Shown one piece after another: positions 56,470 to 64,000 of a DNA stretch of 64,000 bases. Position 1 is the stretch's first letter. Every line of letters starts with the position of its first letter. This DNA comes from Acinetobacter shaoyimingii (GTDB taxonomy: Bacteria; Pseudomonadota; Gammaproteobacteria; Pseudomonadales; Moraxellaceae), in contig NZ_CP049801.1 of the NCBI RefSeq assembly GCF_011578045.1, forward strand, positions 3,100,001-3,164,000, written 5' to 3'. Below the pieces are notes generated by a model, which had not been told where the DNA came from, ran no database searches, and was given only the letters and a program-made list of their open reading frames with translations. The position numbers and the translations under genes are program-made.

Positions 56470-57264
56470 TTAAGGTGCTTCAATTTGTTCATAAAATGTT
56501 TGTAAGTTAAATTCTTGCGTTTGACTATTTACAGGTATACCTAAACCAGCCAAACAACTTGCAACTGTTTTAAAGTCTGCTTGTTCTGGATCGGTATTAT
56601 CATTTATATAACCAGGTTTTGAAGCATCTACACCTATACATGCTTGAGCTTTAGCAAGATCTGTTGCATATGATGGAACGATTGATGTTGTTGTGATTCG
56701 TACACGCTGTTGGTCTGCAATATTTATTTGAGAACTAGTACCTGAACTCAAATTGGTTCCTCTTGGCAAAGAACCACCTGGTGCAATTTCATCCATTTCT
56801 GTTTGAGGAATTTTGATTGCAACTTGGGTTACAATCGCCTTTCGACTACTACCGAAATCTTTTTCTAAATTACAAAATCCATCTGCTCCACCAGTCGCGA
56901 CTGTAGCCAAGCCATCTTTACTAGATGGCACTCTTAAAGTTGTTACACCGAGTGAAGCTCCAAATTTTTCACTTGATGTAGGTCTATAACAAAATATATA
57001 TTCTTTACCTGGCTCTTTTTTATTTTCTTGCAAGGCATAGCCAATTACTCCACTAATATCATAAACTTTAGATACATCACTCGTATAAAACTGATTCAAT
57101 GGTGTATCTGCCGTTTGACCTAAAAGTTGACCTAACTGAGCATTTGTTGAAATATTTAAGGAAGTTAATGCAACACGTATAGCAAGCACCCCTACTATCG
57201 TAATCATTAGGAGTACAACTAAAACAACAATGAGAGTTGCACCTTTTTGAGATTTTTTAATCAT
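56470..57264 (-). CDS. pilX: Minor pilin-like protein PilX
   Basis: 264 residues. Short leader MIKKSQKG then ATLIVVLVVLLMITIVGVLA, which lacks the usual Glu5, as is normal in PilX proteins. The large C-terminal part has several Cys. Start overlaps pilW's stop by four bases (ATGA). Confidence 0.85.
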   Translation of the reverse strand: MIKKSQKGATLIVVLVVLLMITIVGVLAIRVALTSLNISTNAQLGQLLGQTADTPLNQFYTSDVSKVYDISGVIGYALQENKKEPGKEYIFCYRPTSSEKFGASLGVTTLRVPSSKDGLATVATGGADGFCNLEKDFGSSRKAIVTQVAIKIPQTEMDEIAPGGSLPRGTNLSSGTSSQINIADQQRVRITTTSIVPSYATDLAKAQACIGVDASKPGYINDNTDPEQADFKTVASCLAGLGIPVNSQTQEFNLQTFYEQIEAP

Positions 57265-58184
57265 AGTGTTTCCCCCAAAGCATTACGTAAGGCTACTGTC
57301 GTCACATATAATCGACGCAAATATGGTGTCTTTGAATCAGTTGAACTCAGATTTGAATCATCTGTTGCTTCAGTTCCTACTGAAGGGTCGACCATTTTAC
57401 TTGCTGTACTATCTTTGGATCGAACAATCACTTCAATTTTCACGGAGACAATTCTTGGAGGCTCATTGGAAGCAGATCGGGCATTATTTGCCACTTCAAT
57501 ATATTTAGGAATTGTGTAATAACCTAAATTTTCGCCTTTATTTGATTGTGCACCTAAATAAAATTTTAAATGGTCGACACGTGGCATAATGATCTCACCC
57601 TGATCATCACCACCGAAATTCTCAATAGAAGCAGCCGTTGTTCCATTAGGTTTATTTGCATCACATGCCAATGCAAGATCATTAGCTTGCCCATTGGCAT
57701 CTGGTCTCAAAAAATATCTTTGAATAACATACTGATCTTTTTCTACAAGTTGACCTTCACAATTCACCATATCATTAGGTGCAATAAATTGAATGGTTAG
57801 TTGATCGCTTTTGATGTTTACGTTACTCGGCAAATCGGACTTAGTAATATCATCATCACCTACGGCAGAACTGATTACATTGAAATTGCCATCAGTTGTT
57901 GATCTTGATAAAACAATACCACCTGAAGTTGTTTCATCATTTAAATTGGGGCGGGTAATATTTCCAAAATTAACCAATCGAACATCTCTGGCAATATATT
58001 CAAGACCAAATAAACCACTATCTTGTAATTCAGCACTCGCTTGTTGCATACGAGTAGAAATCAATCCTCCCATAAACAATTGCAAAGCTGCAGCACTAAT
58101 AATAATTCCTAGTCCCAACGCAACCAGTAACTCAACCAATGTAAAACCTTGGGTATTTTTAATATTTATTATTTTAATTTTCAT
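57261..58184 (-). CDS. pilW: Minor pilin-like protein PilW
   Basis: 307 residues. Leader MKIKIINIKNTQG before FTLVELLVALGLGIIISAAA (Glu5 present). ELQDSGLFGLEYIARDVRL is the usual PilW region. Overlaps pilX by four bases; co-translated. Confidence 0.9.
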   Translation of the reverse strand: MKIKIINIKNTQGFTLVELLVALGLGIIISAAALQLFMGGLISTRMQQASAELQDSGLFGLEYIARDVRLVNFGNITRPNLNDETTSGGIVLSRSTTDGNFNVISSAVGDDDITKSDLPSNVNIKSDQLTIQFIAPNDMVNCEGQLVEKDQYVIQRYFLRPDANGQANDLALACDANKPNGTTAASIENFGGDDQGEIIMPRVDHLKFYLGAQSNKGENLGYYTIPKYIEVANNARSASNEPPRIVSVKIEVIVRSKDSTASKMVDPSVGTEATDDSNLSSTDSKTPYLRRLYVTTVALRNALGETL

Positions 58185-58185
58185 A

Positions 58186-58698
58186 TTAATAAGCTTCCAT
58201 CATTATGCAATTTGCAAGCGGTTTATAAACACCATTGGAACTCATACAATCGCTATAATTTGTTTTATCGGTTATTTTTGTATCTTTCCAAACTGCAAAC
58301 AAACACTTTCTTTCAATGGATTGAACACCTGGGCAATTCGTCATCGTAATATTTATGCCAAGCTGATAAGCAGTTTTCCCAACCAAATATGCATCGTAAG
58401 CAGCCATATTTTTCGCACTACAACTCGTATTTAAACATTTAGTTTGTATTGTTGGTTTAGTGGTCATATTGGAATATTTTTGAACTTCCTCAGCGTAGAA
58501 TTCTTGTCCAGATTTATTCGCTCTTATACTTTCAGTTAAGCCTCTTAAAAGCGTCGTAGCCTGTGATCGAGCCAAGGATTCACCACTCGCCTCCACCGCC
58601 CGGAATTGAAGGGCTGCAAAACCTAAAACACCAACGGCAAGAATGATTAAAGCCACTAAAACCTCAACCATTCCAACCCCAGTCTGATTGGAATTCAT
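58186..58698 (-). CDS. pilV: Minor pilin PilV
   Basis: 170 residues from MNSNQTG; leader then VGMVEVLVALIILAVGVLGF. FRAVEASGESLARSQATTLL is typical of PilV. The start overlaps the fimT stop. A two-codon-longer start at 58704 is possible. Confidence 0.9.
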   Translation of the reverse strand: MNSNQTGVGMVEVLVALIILAVGVLGFAALQFRAVEASGESLARSQATTLLRGLTESIRANKSGQEFYAEEVQKYSNMTTKPTIQTKCLNTSCSAKNMAAYDAYLVGKTAYQLGINITMTNCPGVQSIERKCLFAVWKDTKITDKTNYSDCMSSNGVYKPLANCIMMEAY

Positions 58699-59186
58699 TA
58701 ACATGCCCCCCCTTTGACTTGTTCAACACCACCAATAATTGAAATATTGATATTCTTAGATTCCGCTTCACCACAAAAACTGAAGGTTTTCTTCTCTTTT
58801 GCAGTTCCATCAGCATTAAATGAAGCACCAATAGCTGAACTACTTGATAACGTAATGGCTTTGGGAATGTTTGCAATAAAAACTCTATTTTGTTGAATTA
58901 GTTCAGATGCAGAACTTGTCGATCCCAACTCATTTTCAACACATTTTTCTTTGGTGATCTCTTTATCTGCAGTATCTTTATTTGGACAAACAACAACAAA
59001 ATTTCTTACCAATGAGGCTTTCGATCTTGCTTCATTTAATACAACTGACATTTCCCTAGCAGCATCATCCAAACTCTTGGTCTGCATCATGGTATTAAAT
59101 CTTGGAAGAGCCATTGAAGCCACAATGGCTAATATAGCCAGTGTAATCATCAGCTCTATTAAGGTAAAAGCTTTATTTTTATTCAT
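58698..59186 (-). CDS. Minor pilin FimT/FimU (GspH-like)
   Basis: 162 residues. Very short leader MNKNKA before FTLIELMITLAILAIVASMA, and the GspH/FimT core (FNTMMQTKSLDDAAREMSVV). First gene of the minor-pilin operon, which runs through seven genes with overlapping or nearly touching ends. Confidence 0.88.
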   Translation of the reverse strand: MNKNKAFTLIELMITLAILAIVASMALPRFNTMMQTKSLDDAAREMSVVLNEARSKASLVRNFVVVCPNKDTADKEITKEKCVENELGSTSSASELIQQNRVFIANIPKAITLSSSSAIGASFNADGTAKEKKTFSFCGEAESKNINISIIGGVEQVKGGAC

Positions 59187-59267
59187 TTTATCCAGAAATC
59201 ACAAAAAAATACGCTATTAAAAATAATAAACGTTTTGCATACAAATCCAATACAACATAGATAAAAG

Positions 59268-59310
59268 GTAAAAAAAATCAGATAACTGCAAATTACAGTT
59301 ATCTGATTCT
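59268..59310 (-). terminator. Terminator of ispH
   Basis: On the minus strand a 13-bp stem (AATCAGATAACTG/CAGTTATCTGATT) with a 7-base loop ends in T7-8. It isolates ispH from the minor-pilin operon. Confidence 0.88.
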
Positions 59311-59324
59311 ATAGTTTTGTGATT

Positions 59325-60278
59325 TTATTCAGCTTGTACGACTTGTATTCTTAACTCTTTTGGAAGACTAAAAGTAATATTCTCCTCAGTACCTTTAAGC
59401 TCCTGCGGTGCGATCGCACCCCAATCTTGTAAACGCTGAATCACTTGTTTGATTAAAATTTCAGGCGCTGAAGCCCCAGCAGTCACACCAACTTTAGCAT
59501 GAGCAGCAAACCATTCCTGCTTCAATTCATCTGCATTATCGATCAAATACGCATGTTTCCCCATGCGCTCAGCCAGTTCACGTAATCGGTTTGAATTTGA
59601 CGAATTTGGTGATCCAACCACTAAAACCACATCACATTGCGTTGCCAAATCACGAACCGCATCTTGCCGATTTTGCGTTGCATAGCAAATGTCGTCTTTA
59701 CGAGGACCCTGAATCTGAGGGAATTTACGACGCAAGGCATCAATGACTTTTGCTGTGTCATCAATAGACAACGTTGTTTGTGTGACAAAAGCCAGTTTTT
59801 CAGGGTGACGAACTTTTAGCGCATTAACATCATCTTCATCTTCAACCAGATAAATATCTCCGCCTTTGTTTTTGTCATATTGACCCATGGTGCCTTCAAC
59901 TTCAGGATGACCTTCGTGACCAATTAGAATTGCCTCTGTACCTTCACGGGCATATTTTGTCACCTCAATATGCACTTTGGTGACCAAAGGACATGTTGCA
60001 TCAAAGACTTTAAGACCACGGCGTTCAGCTTCTTGTTGTACCGCTTTCGATACACCATGCGCACTGAAAATCACAATGTTGTCATCCGGAACTTCATCGA
60101 GTTCATCGACAAAAATCGCACCACGCTGACGTAAGTCATCAACCACAAATTTGTTATGCACCACTTCATGTCTGACATAAATGGGTGGACTAAAACATTC
60201 GAGGGCACGGTTTACGATCGCAATAGCACGGTCCACCCCTGCACAAAAACCACGCGGATTAGCCAATACAATTTCCAT
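59325..60278 (-). CDS. ispH: 4-hydroxy-3-methylbut-2-enyl diphosphate reductase
   Basis: 317 residues from the ATG after GAGGA. Last step of the MEP isoprenoid pathway. Fe-S cluster Cys in [10 protein letters not shown] (Cys12), DATCPLV and [18 protein letters not shown] and GASAPE are substrate-side segments. A frame from 60296 adds six residues and is less likely. Confidence 0.96.
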   Translation of the reverse strand: MEIVLANPRGFCAGVDRAIAIVNRALECFSPPIYVRHEVVHNKFVVDDLRQRGAIFVDELDEVPDDNIVIFSAHGVSKAVQQEAERRGLKVFDATCPLVTKVHIEVTKYAREGTEAILIGHEGHPEVEGTMGQYDKNKGGDIYLVEDEDDVNALKVRHPEKLAFVTQTTLSIDDTAKVIDALRRKFPQIQGPRKDDICYATQNRQDAVRDLATQCDVVLVVGSPNSSNSNRLRELAERMGKHAYLIDNADELKQEWFAAHAKVGVTAGASAPEILIKQVIQRLQDWGAIAPQELKGTEENITFSLPKELRIQVVQAE

Positions 60279-60411
60279 AGAGTCCTCAATGTTCATTTAA
60301 ATTCATGGACGATTCACAATAAATTTTCAAACAAAATGCGAATTGCTATTTAGTTTGAATCTCGTCTGCTCTAAAATAGAGAAGATATTTTATCATATCA
60401 GGAAAAATATC

Positions 60412-61032
60412 ATGTCGGGTCTCTTGTTTGTCGTTTCGGCTGCATCCGGAACAGGCAAAACATCTTTAGTGAAAGCCCTACTTGAGCGTGTCAGCAACTT
60501 ACACGTTTCTGTTTCTCACACTACCCGTGGTCAACGCCCTGGCGAACTTGATGGCGTTCACTATCACTTTACCGCTAAAGAAACCTTTCTCGAACAAGTG
60601 CAACAAGGTGGTTTTATCGAATACGCTGAAGTATTTGGTAACTACTATGGTACATCTCAAGCTACTGTAAAAAAACAGTTAGCTAAAGGTCATGATGTTT
60701 TGCTTGAAATTGATTGGCAAGGTGCTGAGCAGGTACGTAAGCTTTTTCCTGAATCGAAACAAATTTTTATTTTGCCACCGACTCAGTTTGATTTACGTCA
60801 GCGTTTGTCAAACCGTGGCACAGACTCAGTAGAAGTGATCGAGCATCGTTTAAGCTGTGCAGTTGAAGACATGCAACAGTATGTCAACTTTGACTACATT
60901 ATTTTAAATGATGACTTTAACAAAGCGCTTCATGATTTAGAGTCTGTTATTAATGCCAATCGTCTCTCATTGCAACAGCAAGCGATTCGTCATCGTGATT
61001 TGATTCAAAAATTAATTACCCCGAAGCACTGA
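60412..61032 (+). CDS. gmk: Guanylate kinase
   Basis: 206 residues from the ATG after CAGGA. Phosphorylates GMP to GDP. P-loop SAASGTGKTSL, GMP-binding SHTTRGQRPGELDGVHYHF and EYAEVFGNYYGTS. The frame open from 60343 adds 23 unlikely residues. Precedes rpoZ and spoT, the widespread gmk-rpoZ-spoT order. Confidence 0.96.
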   Translation: MSGLLFVVSAASGTGKTSLVKALLERVSNLHVSVSHTTRGQRPGELDGVHYHFTAKETFLEQVQQGGFIEYAEVFGNYYGTSQATVKKQLAKGHDVLLEIDWQGAEQVRKLFPESKQIFILPPTQFDLRQRLSNRGTDSVEVIEHRLSCAVEDMQQYVNFDYIILNDDFNKALHDLESVINANRLSLQQQAIRHRDLIQKLITPKH

Positions 61033-61107
61033 TTAAACTTGAGTCTACAGCGAAAGCATTTTATACTGTTTAGTCTGTTAAAAATTTATATACAAACGAG
61101 AACTCTT

Positions 61108-61389
61108 ATGGCACGCGTAACCGTTGAAGATTGTTTAGACCATGTAGACAACCGCTTTGAGCTTGTACTAGTGGCAAGCAAACGCGCGCGTCAACTTGCT
61201 CGCCAAGGTATTGAGCCGACTGTAGAATGGGATAACGACAAACCAACAGTAGTTGCTTTACGTGAAATCGCTGAAGGTCACGTGACTAAAGATATTCTTA
61301 AGCAACGTGATCAAGACTACCAAACATCTAGTCTTGACCTTGCTCTTTCAGCAAACAGCTTAAACTTGGATGGTTTCTCTTTCCAATAA
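61108..61389 (+). CDS. rpoZ: RNA polymerase omega subunit
   Basis: 93 residues starting [20 protein letters not shown], the standard omega N-terminus, with [11 protein letters not shown]. Stabilises beta' and, in E. coli, contributes to a ppGpp site, apt beside spoT. The frame open from 61039 is an artefact. Confidence 0.96.
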   Translation: MARVTVEDCLDHVDNRFELVLVASKRARQLARQGIEPTVEWDNDKPTVVALREIAEGHVTKDILKQRDQDYQTSSLDLALSANSLNLDGFSFQ

Positions 61390-61402
61390 TTGTCAGCTGT
61401 AT

Positions 61403-61436
61403 AAAAAAGCCTAGTTTTTGCACTAGGCTTTTTTAT
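61403..61436 (+). terminator. Intrinsic terminator after rpoZ
   Basis: Stem AAAAGCCTAG/CTAGGCTTTT with an 8-base loop and T-run, placed between rpoZ and spoT, so spoT probably has its own promoter. Confidence 0.88.
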
Positions 61437-61591
61437 TCCTTTTTTTCAGAGAATCAGTCGACAAATAACTAAAAATTTGTTAAATAAAATGAATAGTTAT
61501 TTTATTTAGCAAATTGACAAGTAGCGCAATTATGTTTTTTGATAAAAACATAGAATATATAGTGTTTTATTAACGAGTTAAAAGGTGCAAT

Positions 61592-63694
61592 ATGCCAGGC
61601 CCAATGGTCAGCCAAGCCAAGCAACAATTAAAAAGTATCATCGACGCGTATTTAGATGTAGGCGATGTCGATCGAGTTCTTGTTGCTTGTGATTATGCCG
61701 ATATTGCACACGATGGTATAACTCGTAAAAGTGGTGAACCTTATATTCTTCATCCCATTGCTGTTAGTTGCATTTTGGCGCATATGCGTCTAGATGCAGA
61801 AACACTTATGGCTGCCCTGCTCCATGATGTCATTGAAGATACAGAATTTAGCAAAGAAGACATTAGCCAAAAATTTGGGCGAATTGTTGCTGAACTAGTC
61901 GATGGTGTGACAAAACTCAGCCATTCCAGCGATAAAGAATATAATAAAGCCGCATCCTTCCGAAAAATCCTGCAAGCCACGCTTCACGATCCGCGAGTGA
62001 TTATTGTTAAACTTGCAGATCGGTATCACAACATGACTACTCTCGGTGCACTTCGACCTGATAAACGTGCCCGTATTGCTCAAGAAACCTTTGATATTTT
62101 TGTACCCATGGCACGACTAGTGGGTATGAATGAAATGGCTGATAATCTTGAATTGCTCTGCTATCAAAATCTTGACTTAGATATGTTTAACAACGTGCAA
62201 GAAGCGTTATTAAAAACCAAACCTGAACGTTGTAAATATCAAGCCACGTGGGAACAAAAGCTTGGTCAGCTACTCAACGAACATAATTTCCCAGGTCGCA
62301 TCAAAAAGAAAAATAACAATATCGAACTCCTTCGCCACTTTGTCAAAAATGAAATTGATCTTCAAGAATTGACGCATAGTCATGCTTTTGAAATTATTTT
62401 ACAAAGCATTGCTGACTGTGACAGTCTGGTTGAAGCACTCAAAGAAAATTTCCAAGTTTTACATTATGAAGATCACATTCGTCGCCCGCTTCCTGGTGGC
62501 AACCAATCTTTAATGATTCGTTTAAAAGGTGAAAAAACCACTTTATCTTTAACCATACAAACTGAGTTGATGCGTAAAGCAGCACGATTTGGTTTAGTGT
62601 TAGGTGAAAATGCCCCTCAAGCGTGTCGCTCAGCGATTCAGGCATCCATGCAAAATCTGAATTTGTTGGTTGGTGGCGATTGTGCCAAAACCACATTCAA
62701 TGATCTTTTAGACTATTTGCATCAAGAAAAAATTTGGGTCTATACCCCACATGGTCAGCTACATGAATTGCCTCAAGGCGCAACAGTTGTTGATTTTGCC
62801 TACTCTGCGAGCCTATTTCTTGGCAATCATGCTGTAGGGGCAAAAATTAATGGTGAAATGAAGCCATTGTCGACCCCACTTACCAGTGGTCAAGTGATTG
62901 AAGTGATTACGGATGTGTTGGCCTCACCAAATCCAGATTGGCTTAGCTTTATTAATACACAAAAAGCGCGCCGTTCTATTCAAAACATTTTAAAAGACCA
63001 AGATATTGAAGAACAACGTTTAGTTGGACAACAAGCCTTGAATCGTGCGTTAAAACTTTATAATGTTTCAATCAAAGATCTGTCTGAAGATGATTGGATT
63101 GAGCTTTTACAGTGGCGTCATTTACCCACTAAAAATGCCTTATTTGAAAAGATTGCAGTCGGTGATTTACTGCCACAATTGGTGGCAAACCATTTATTTG
63201 CACAAAGCAGTGATGAAAGTGTTACGTCTAATCGCTTGATCATTGGGACAGAAGGTATTGATGTTAAATATGCACATTGTTGTAATCCAGTTCTAGATGA
63301 CCCGATTCAAGGACATTTGTCTCGTCGTGGTTTGATTGTGCATCGTGAACGCTGTCATAACCTACTCAATGAACAGCATCTTCATCCAGAAAACATCATG
63401 CCGTTACAGTGGACGACAGAAAAAGATGCTGAAATCAATTTCAATGCGTATTTGAGTATAGATTTAATGCTCAATGATGAACAAGTTTCTGAACTCATCT
63501 ATGTCTGTCGCAAAGCCAAAATCGGGATTGAGTCAGTACGTAAACATGATGCGAAAACCTATTTAAATATTGTGGTGCATAATCGTAAAGAAATTGCTCA
63601 AATTATTCGTGAGTTACGCATGCAATTTGGTTTTCCACGCATCTCTCGCATGGCCATGCCTTTAGCTGTACCCGAGGTATCTAAAGCTGGTTAA
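61592..63694 (+). CDS. spoT: SpoT-like (p)ppGpp hydrolase with degenerate synthetase domain
   Basis: 700 residues, RelA/SpoT layout. The HD hydrolase domain is intact: His54 (YILHPIAV), His78-Asp79 and Glu82-Asp83 (LLHDVIEDT), and LADRYHNM (Asp143, Asn147). The synthetase region (about 240-345) has lost recognisable catalytic motifs; where bifunctional enzymes have a DYIA-x-PK-type loop there is HYEDHIRRPLPGGNQSL. TGS (IWVYTPHGQLHELPQGATVV), a zinc-finger-like region (AHCCNP, HRERCHN) and a C-terminal ACT domain follow. Consistent with published work that Acinetobacter SpoT is mainly a hydrolase. Followed by ridA. Confidence 0.92.
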   Translation: MPGPMVSQAKQQLKSIIDAYLDVGDVDRVLVACDYADIAHDGITRKSGEPYILHPIAVSCILAHMRLDAETLMAALLHDVIEDTEFSKEDISQKFGRIVAELVDGVTKLSHSSDKEYNKAASFRKILQATLHDPRVIIVKLADRYHNMTTLGALRPDKRARIAQETFDIFVPMARLVGMNEMADNLELLCYQNLDLDMFNNVQEALLKTKPERCKYQATWEQKLGQLLNEHNFPGRIKKKNNNIELLRHFVKNEIDLQELTHSHAFEIILQSIADCDSLVEALKENFQVLHYEDHIRRPLPGGNQSLMIRLKGEKTTLSLTIQTELMRKAARFGLVLGENAPQACRSAIQASMQNLNLLVGGDCAKTTFNDLLDYLHQEKIWVYTPHGQLHELPQGATVVDFAYSASLFLGNHAVGAKINGEMKPLSTPLTSGQVIEVITDVLASPNPDWLSFINTQKARRSIQNILKDQDIEEQRLVGQQALNRALKLYNVSIKDLSEDDWIELLQWRHLPTKNALFEKIAVGDLLPQLVANHLFAQSSDESVTSNRLIIGTEGIDVKYAHCCNPVLDDPIQGHLSRRGLIVHRERCHNLLNEQHLHPENIMPLQWTTEKDAEINFNAYLSIDLMLNDEQVSELIYVCRKAKIGIESVRKHDAKTYLNIVVHNRKEIAQIIRELRMQFGFPRISRMAMPLAVPEVSKAG

Positions 63695-63767
63695 TCTTTT
63701 ACGATTTAGCTTTCATGATCACCATGCATGCCTTATGATAATTTCATACGAACTATAGGAGAAAGCG

Positions 63768-64000
63768 ATGTCCCGCCAAGTGATTCATACTGAAAATGCT
63801 CCAGCAGCTATTGGCACTTACTCTCAAGCTATTTTAGTAGGTGATACTCTTTATCTTTCAGGTCAAATTGGCTTAGACCCATACAGTATGGAATTGGTTA
63901 CGGGAATTGAAGCGCAAATCCGTCGTGTTTTTGACAATGTAAAAGCAGTCTGCGAAGCAGCTGGTGGCAGTTTAACCGATATCGTAAAACTCAATATCTT
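63768..64000 (+). CDS. ridA: RidA (YjgF/YER057c/UK114) enamine deaminase, cut by window edge
   Basis: The first 77 residues are visible. They begin [20 protein letters not shown] and contain [11 protein letters not shown] and [17 protein letters not shown], classic RidA blocks. RidA hydrolyses reactive 2-aminoacrylate-type enamines from PLP enzymes. TAGGAG lies upstream. The catalytic Arg lies beyond the edge. Position after spoT is common in gammaproteobacteria. Confidence 0.93.
   Translation, partial: MSRQVIHTENAPAAIGTYSQAILVGDTLYLSGQIGLDPYSMELVTGIEAQIRRVFDNVKAVCEAAGGSLTDIVKLNI

Overview
The window reads as a chromosomal segment of an Acinetobacter species (Gammaproteobacteria, Moraxellaceae). 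The evidence is the AT-rich base composition, a CraA-like MdfA-family drug exporter, the lipase foldase placed before its lipase as in A. calcoaceticus lipBA, a minor-pilin/ComC cluster of the Acinetobacter type, and a SpoT whose synthetase domain looks degenerate. I cannot name the species. I see no rRNA, tRNA, CRISPR array, integrase or transposase.

Layout. 1-9000: a cut TauE/SafE permease, a DASS anion transporter, a beta-propeller lipoprotein resembling the zinc chaperone AztD behind a 30-bp perfect palindrome that resembles a Zur box, a Sel1 protein, two small membrane proteins, and glyQS. 9389-12818: a tight four-gene cassette (serine acetyltransferase-like, AlaX tRNA-editing protein, MFS transporter, CysK-like PLP enzyme) in AT-rich surroundings. 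This is the best candidate for an undescribed system: it looks built to make, export and be protected from a beta-substituted alanine. 13000-31300: lipoproteins, two LEA-like secreted proteins, a hydroxyacid dehydrogenase, a TetR/fatty-acid desaturase pair, an alpha/beta hydrolase, a chagasin-like protease inhibitor, a ParA-like ATPase, an AI-2E family permease, sodC, craA and pirin. 31398-33403: an AbiH-type abortive-infection gene divergent from a small double-glycine-leader peptide gene resembling a class II microcin precursor. 33700-42300: two related lipoproteins, D-2-hydroxyglutarate dehydrogenase divergent from serA, two EamA transporters, a hemerythrin, TauE and truB.

42413-49195: one lipase foldase gene followed by five complete tandem family I lipase paralogues. 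49278-51413: the rpsP-rimM-trmD-rplS operon. 51562-59186: a type IV pilus minor-pilin operon (FimT/FimU, PilV, PilW, PilX, PilY1/ComC and two PilE-like pilins). 59325-64000: ispH, gmk, rpoZ, spoT and a cut ridA.

How genes work together. GlyQ and GlyS form one enzyme. The foldase probably serves several or all of the lipases, which need type II secretion encoded elsewhere. SerA can produce D-2-hydroxyglutarate, which the divergent dehydrogenase can reoxidise. The minor pilins and PilY1 form the pilus tip/priming complex. Motif and alignment statements were made by eye; no database search was run.
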